Assembly (NCBI GenBank): GCA_020628425.1
Contig: JAHDEZ010000026.1
Span: 1 to 37,993 of the forward strand
From: Hellea sp.
GTDB lineage: Bacteria; Pseudomonadota; Alphaproteobacteria; Caulobacterales; Maricaulaceae
Length of the DNA: 37,993 nt
Direction: 5' to 3'
A program made the translations under genes and the position numbers. The number at the start of each line of letters is the position of its first letter. Position 1 is the stretch's first letter. This document shows positions 36,453 through 37,993 of this stretch, one piece after another. Under the pieces are notes generated by a model. That model was given only the letters and a program-made list of their open reading frames with translations. It did not search any database and was not told the DNA's origin.

Positions 36453-37661
36453 CTATTCTAACTCCACATATTCCAAATCATCATAATCCATGCGTTGCGC
36501 CCAACAGTTCATGTGGGGACTGTCTTTGACATGAACCCAATATTCATCATGCCCCTCCGGATATTCGCCGTAACCCACAATAGCTCCCTGCCAGCTTCCG
36601 TCTTTCATATTCACACTTCGGAATGATGGACCAAACTGTGCTTTGCAAAAGGCATCCACCTCATCTTCAGTTGCAAAACTGTTCCCGGCGACTGGATCTG
36701 TGAATTTGATATATCCCCCCGACCAAAGCATATTTGAGAATTCGGTGAAGGCTTCCGGGGCTTTCAGGTTCTGATCATCAATACAAGGGATTGGCCGCAA
36801 CTCTGTGCAAAAAACATCACCTTCATAGGAGCCTCCTGAGCTGTACAAATTGACGAATTCATCTCCAAAATAAACCGTCGAGTCAGGTCCGCCGTAGTGG
36901 GTATTCTTAAAAACGTTTCCTTTGTGCTCCTCCGGTTCCAGACATAGCGCAAAACCGATAAAGTCGACAATCGTATCATCCGCAATTTGCACGGAGAAAG
37001 GTCTTTCCTGGTCTGACCGAATAGCGTCAAGTATCGAGCGATGGGAGAATCCCACCACCTCATTCGCGCCATCATTCTTTTTCTTTATTTCGACTATTTT
37101 GAGGCTGTCGAGATCTGTCCAGACATAGTTGTTTTCAGAATTCCAGGTTTTCGGAATATCGGCAATAAACGTCCAATAAATTTTATCGATAAGACGTAAC
37201 GCCGAGGACCTGCCATACCCCATAGACAGATTATCATTTTTTAATTTGGAACGCTCTTCAATCCGCATGGCTATAATGCCATGAAATGTAAGGCTGGGGA
37301 TTTCGAACTTGTCGACAAAAAATCTATTTTCCTGAGGATCATCATACTTTCGGGTAAATGGTGCTCCTGAGTACTTAACATAATCCAAAATTCCCTGCGT
37401 CGGCGTGGCTGTTTCGACACCGGCCGGATCAAACCCGTCTTCAATACCGCCCATGATGATCTGTTTGGTTTCACCGGCCTTGCACCGATAGGCCTCAAGC
37501 CGTTCAGTGCCCGTCGCATATTGCGGCTCAAGCGACGCGGCCTCCGCCTCTTCTGCTTCGACAAAGCCGCCTATATAGGCGAGACTCAAAAACCCGGCTA
37601 ACCCAATGAGAAAGCCGAAGAGGATGCAAAACACGACGAGTGATATGCTGTGGCGTCCCAA
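36453..37661 (-). CDS. Membrane-anchored protein of unknown family, paralogue B
   Basis: From TTG 37661 this protein has 402 residues, close to 405 for paralogue A. Alignment of the two N-termini (LGRHSISLVVFCILFGFLIG against MGRNSLALLFFVFTFGLLIG) and a GGGGA site five bases upstream decide this start. A longer frame to 37919 would read through the operator at 37736-37751 and the divergent gene. It shares with A the TGTERLEAYRCKAGETKQII block and the C-terminal VDAFCKAQFGPSFR, KDGSWQGAIVGYGE and DEYWVHVKDS stretch ending in CW. The first helix anchors it in the inner membrane. No enzyme motif is evident. It is the first gene of a coupled set B, A and response regulator. Confidence 0.6.
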   Translation of the reverse strand: MGRHSISLVVFCILFGFLIGLAGFLSLAYIGGFVEAEEAEAASLEPQYATGTERLEAYRCKAGETKQIIMGGIEDGFDPAGVETATPTQGILDYVKYSGAPFTRKYDDPQENRFFVDKFEIPSLTFHGIIAMRIEERSKLKNDNLSMGYGRSSALRLIDKIYWTFIADIPKTWNSENNYVWTDLDSLKIVEIKKKNDGANEVVGFSHRSILDAIRSDQERPFSVQIADDTIVDFIGFALCLEPEEHKGNVFKNTHYGGPDSTVYFGDEFVNLYSSGGSYEGDVFCTELRPIPCIDDQNLKAPEAFTEFSNMLWSGGYIKFTDPVAGNSFATEDEVDAFCKAQFGPSFRSVNMKDGSWQGAIVGYGEYPEGHDEYWVHVKDSPHMNCWAQRMDYDDLEYVELE

Positions 37662-37735
37662 TTGTTCCCCATAGAAGCGTTTTGACCGTATAACACAGTT
37701 TCGGATGCGTTTTAGGACAAAATTGAAATTTCCGG

Positions 37736-37751
37736 TGTGACTTTTATCACA
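37736..37751. promoter_or_regulatory. Crp-like operator (TGTGACTTTTATCACA)
   Basis: A perfect TGTGA-N6-TCACA palindrome (extended GTGTGA/TCACAC) lies between two divergent genes: 75 bases upstream of the paralogue B start and 20 bases upstream of the plus-strand partial gene. It could serve both promoters. Confidence 0.75.
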
Positions 37752-37770
37752 CGGGCCGTTAAAAGGCGCC

Positions 37771-37993
37771 ATGGCGACACCCCATGAAATTATCGGCGAA
37801 GAATGGTTTGAACGGGCCTCAGAGCTGGCCGACTGGGCCATGGAAAAACTGGTCAACCGAAAAGACGTGTGGGGGCAGTATTCGGTCCTGACACCTGCTG
37901 AACGCCGGCGCGAAGGCAAGGCCTATAAAGCCATGACCCTGCCCCGCAAAGAAATGCGCGGCGAAGACATGGTGACCATCGATAAGCTTACCC
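37771..37993 (+). CDS. Unknown protein, partial at the window edge
   Basis: An open frame starts at ATG 37771 with AAAGG four to five bases upstream and remains open for 74 codons to the edge. It begins MATPHEIIGEEWFERASELA and includes WGQYSVLTPAERRREGKAY. It is acidic to mixed-charge with no signal peptide, so it is probably cytoplasmic. I do not recognise the family. It is divergent from the paralogue operon and may share the Crp-like site between them. Base composition and codon use are like the core genes, supporting a real gene. Confidence 0.6.
   Translation, partial: MATPHEIIGEEWFERASELADWAMEKLVNRKDVWGQYSVLTPAERRREGKAYKAMTLPRKEMRGEDMVTIDKLT

Overview
The window comes from an alphaproteobacterium, most likely of the Caulobacterales/Hyphomonadales (a marine Hyphomonadaceae or Maricaulaceae type). 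The best evidence is a DivL homologue with tyrosine in place of the H-box histidine, an AddAB pair of the alphaproteobacterial type next to tsaE, amgK/murU and trxA, and a chvI-chvG-EIIA-HPr group. Assignment to a genus is not possible from this sequence alone.

Left part (about 1-10,300) is AT-rich, accessory and full of decayed transposons. Three copies of one IS3-family element (TIR beginning TGATGTGCCC) lie at 1-289 (runs off the edge), 2236-3151 and 9054-10134. Other remnants are an IS407-like orfB end, another IS3-type orfA end, and a truncated IS110 transposase. Among them sit surface-glycan genes: a class I methyltransferase-like protein, an AlgI/MBOAT O-acyltransferase, and a tight cluster of small coiled-coil protein, GT4 glycosyltransferase and PAPS-dependent sulfotransferase, followed by a lipoprotein. 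This looks like a horizontally acquired cluster for acetylated or sulfated cell-surface glycan.

Middle part (10,300-29,600) is mostly chromosomal core. A winged-helix/nucleotidyltransferase-like protein of unknown role converges on trxA. A long minus-strand operon then holds tsaE, an amgK-murU fusion, addB and addA, with overlapping ends. A ferredoxin/coq7 pair stands on the plus strand. Next, on the minus strand, come divL with a rhodanese lipoprotein, a TonB-like lipoprotein, HPr, EIIA-Man, ChvG and ChvI. The hprK gene often found between chvG and EIIA is absent. A PYROXD2-like flavoprotein is divergent from chvI.

Right part (29,600-37,993) is a putative regulatory island: a lipoprotein, an RTX calcium-binding protein, a Crp/Fnr-family regulator, a NarL-type histidine kinase, its convergent LuxR-type response regulator, and two tandem membrane-anchored paralogues of unknown family coupled to the response regulator. 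Four near-perfect TGTGA-N6-TCACR palindromes stand in front of the lipoprotein, the RTX gene, the regulator itself, and the paralogue operon together with a divergent partial gene. This suggests one Crp-like regulon running the whole island. Two intergenic stretches here (32,422-32,501 and 34,410-34,506) have strong nested inverted repeats with no recognised identity.

The best candidate for an undescribed system is this right-hand island: Crp-like regulator, RTX protein, paired membrane-anchored cysteine-bearing paralogues, and two-component system.
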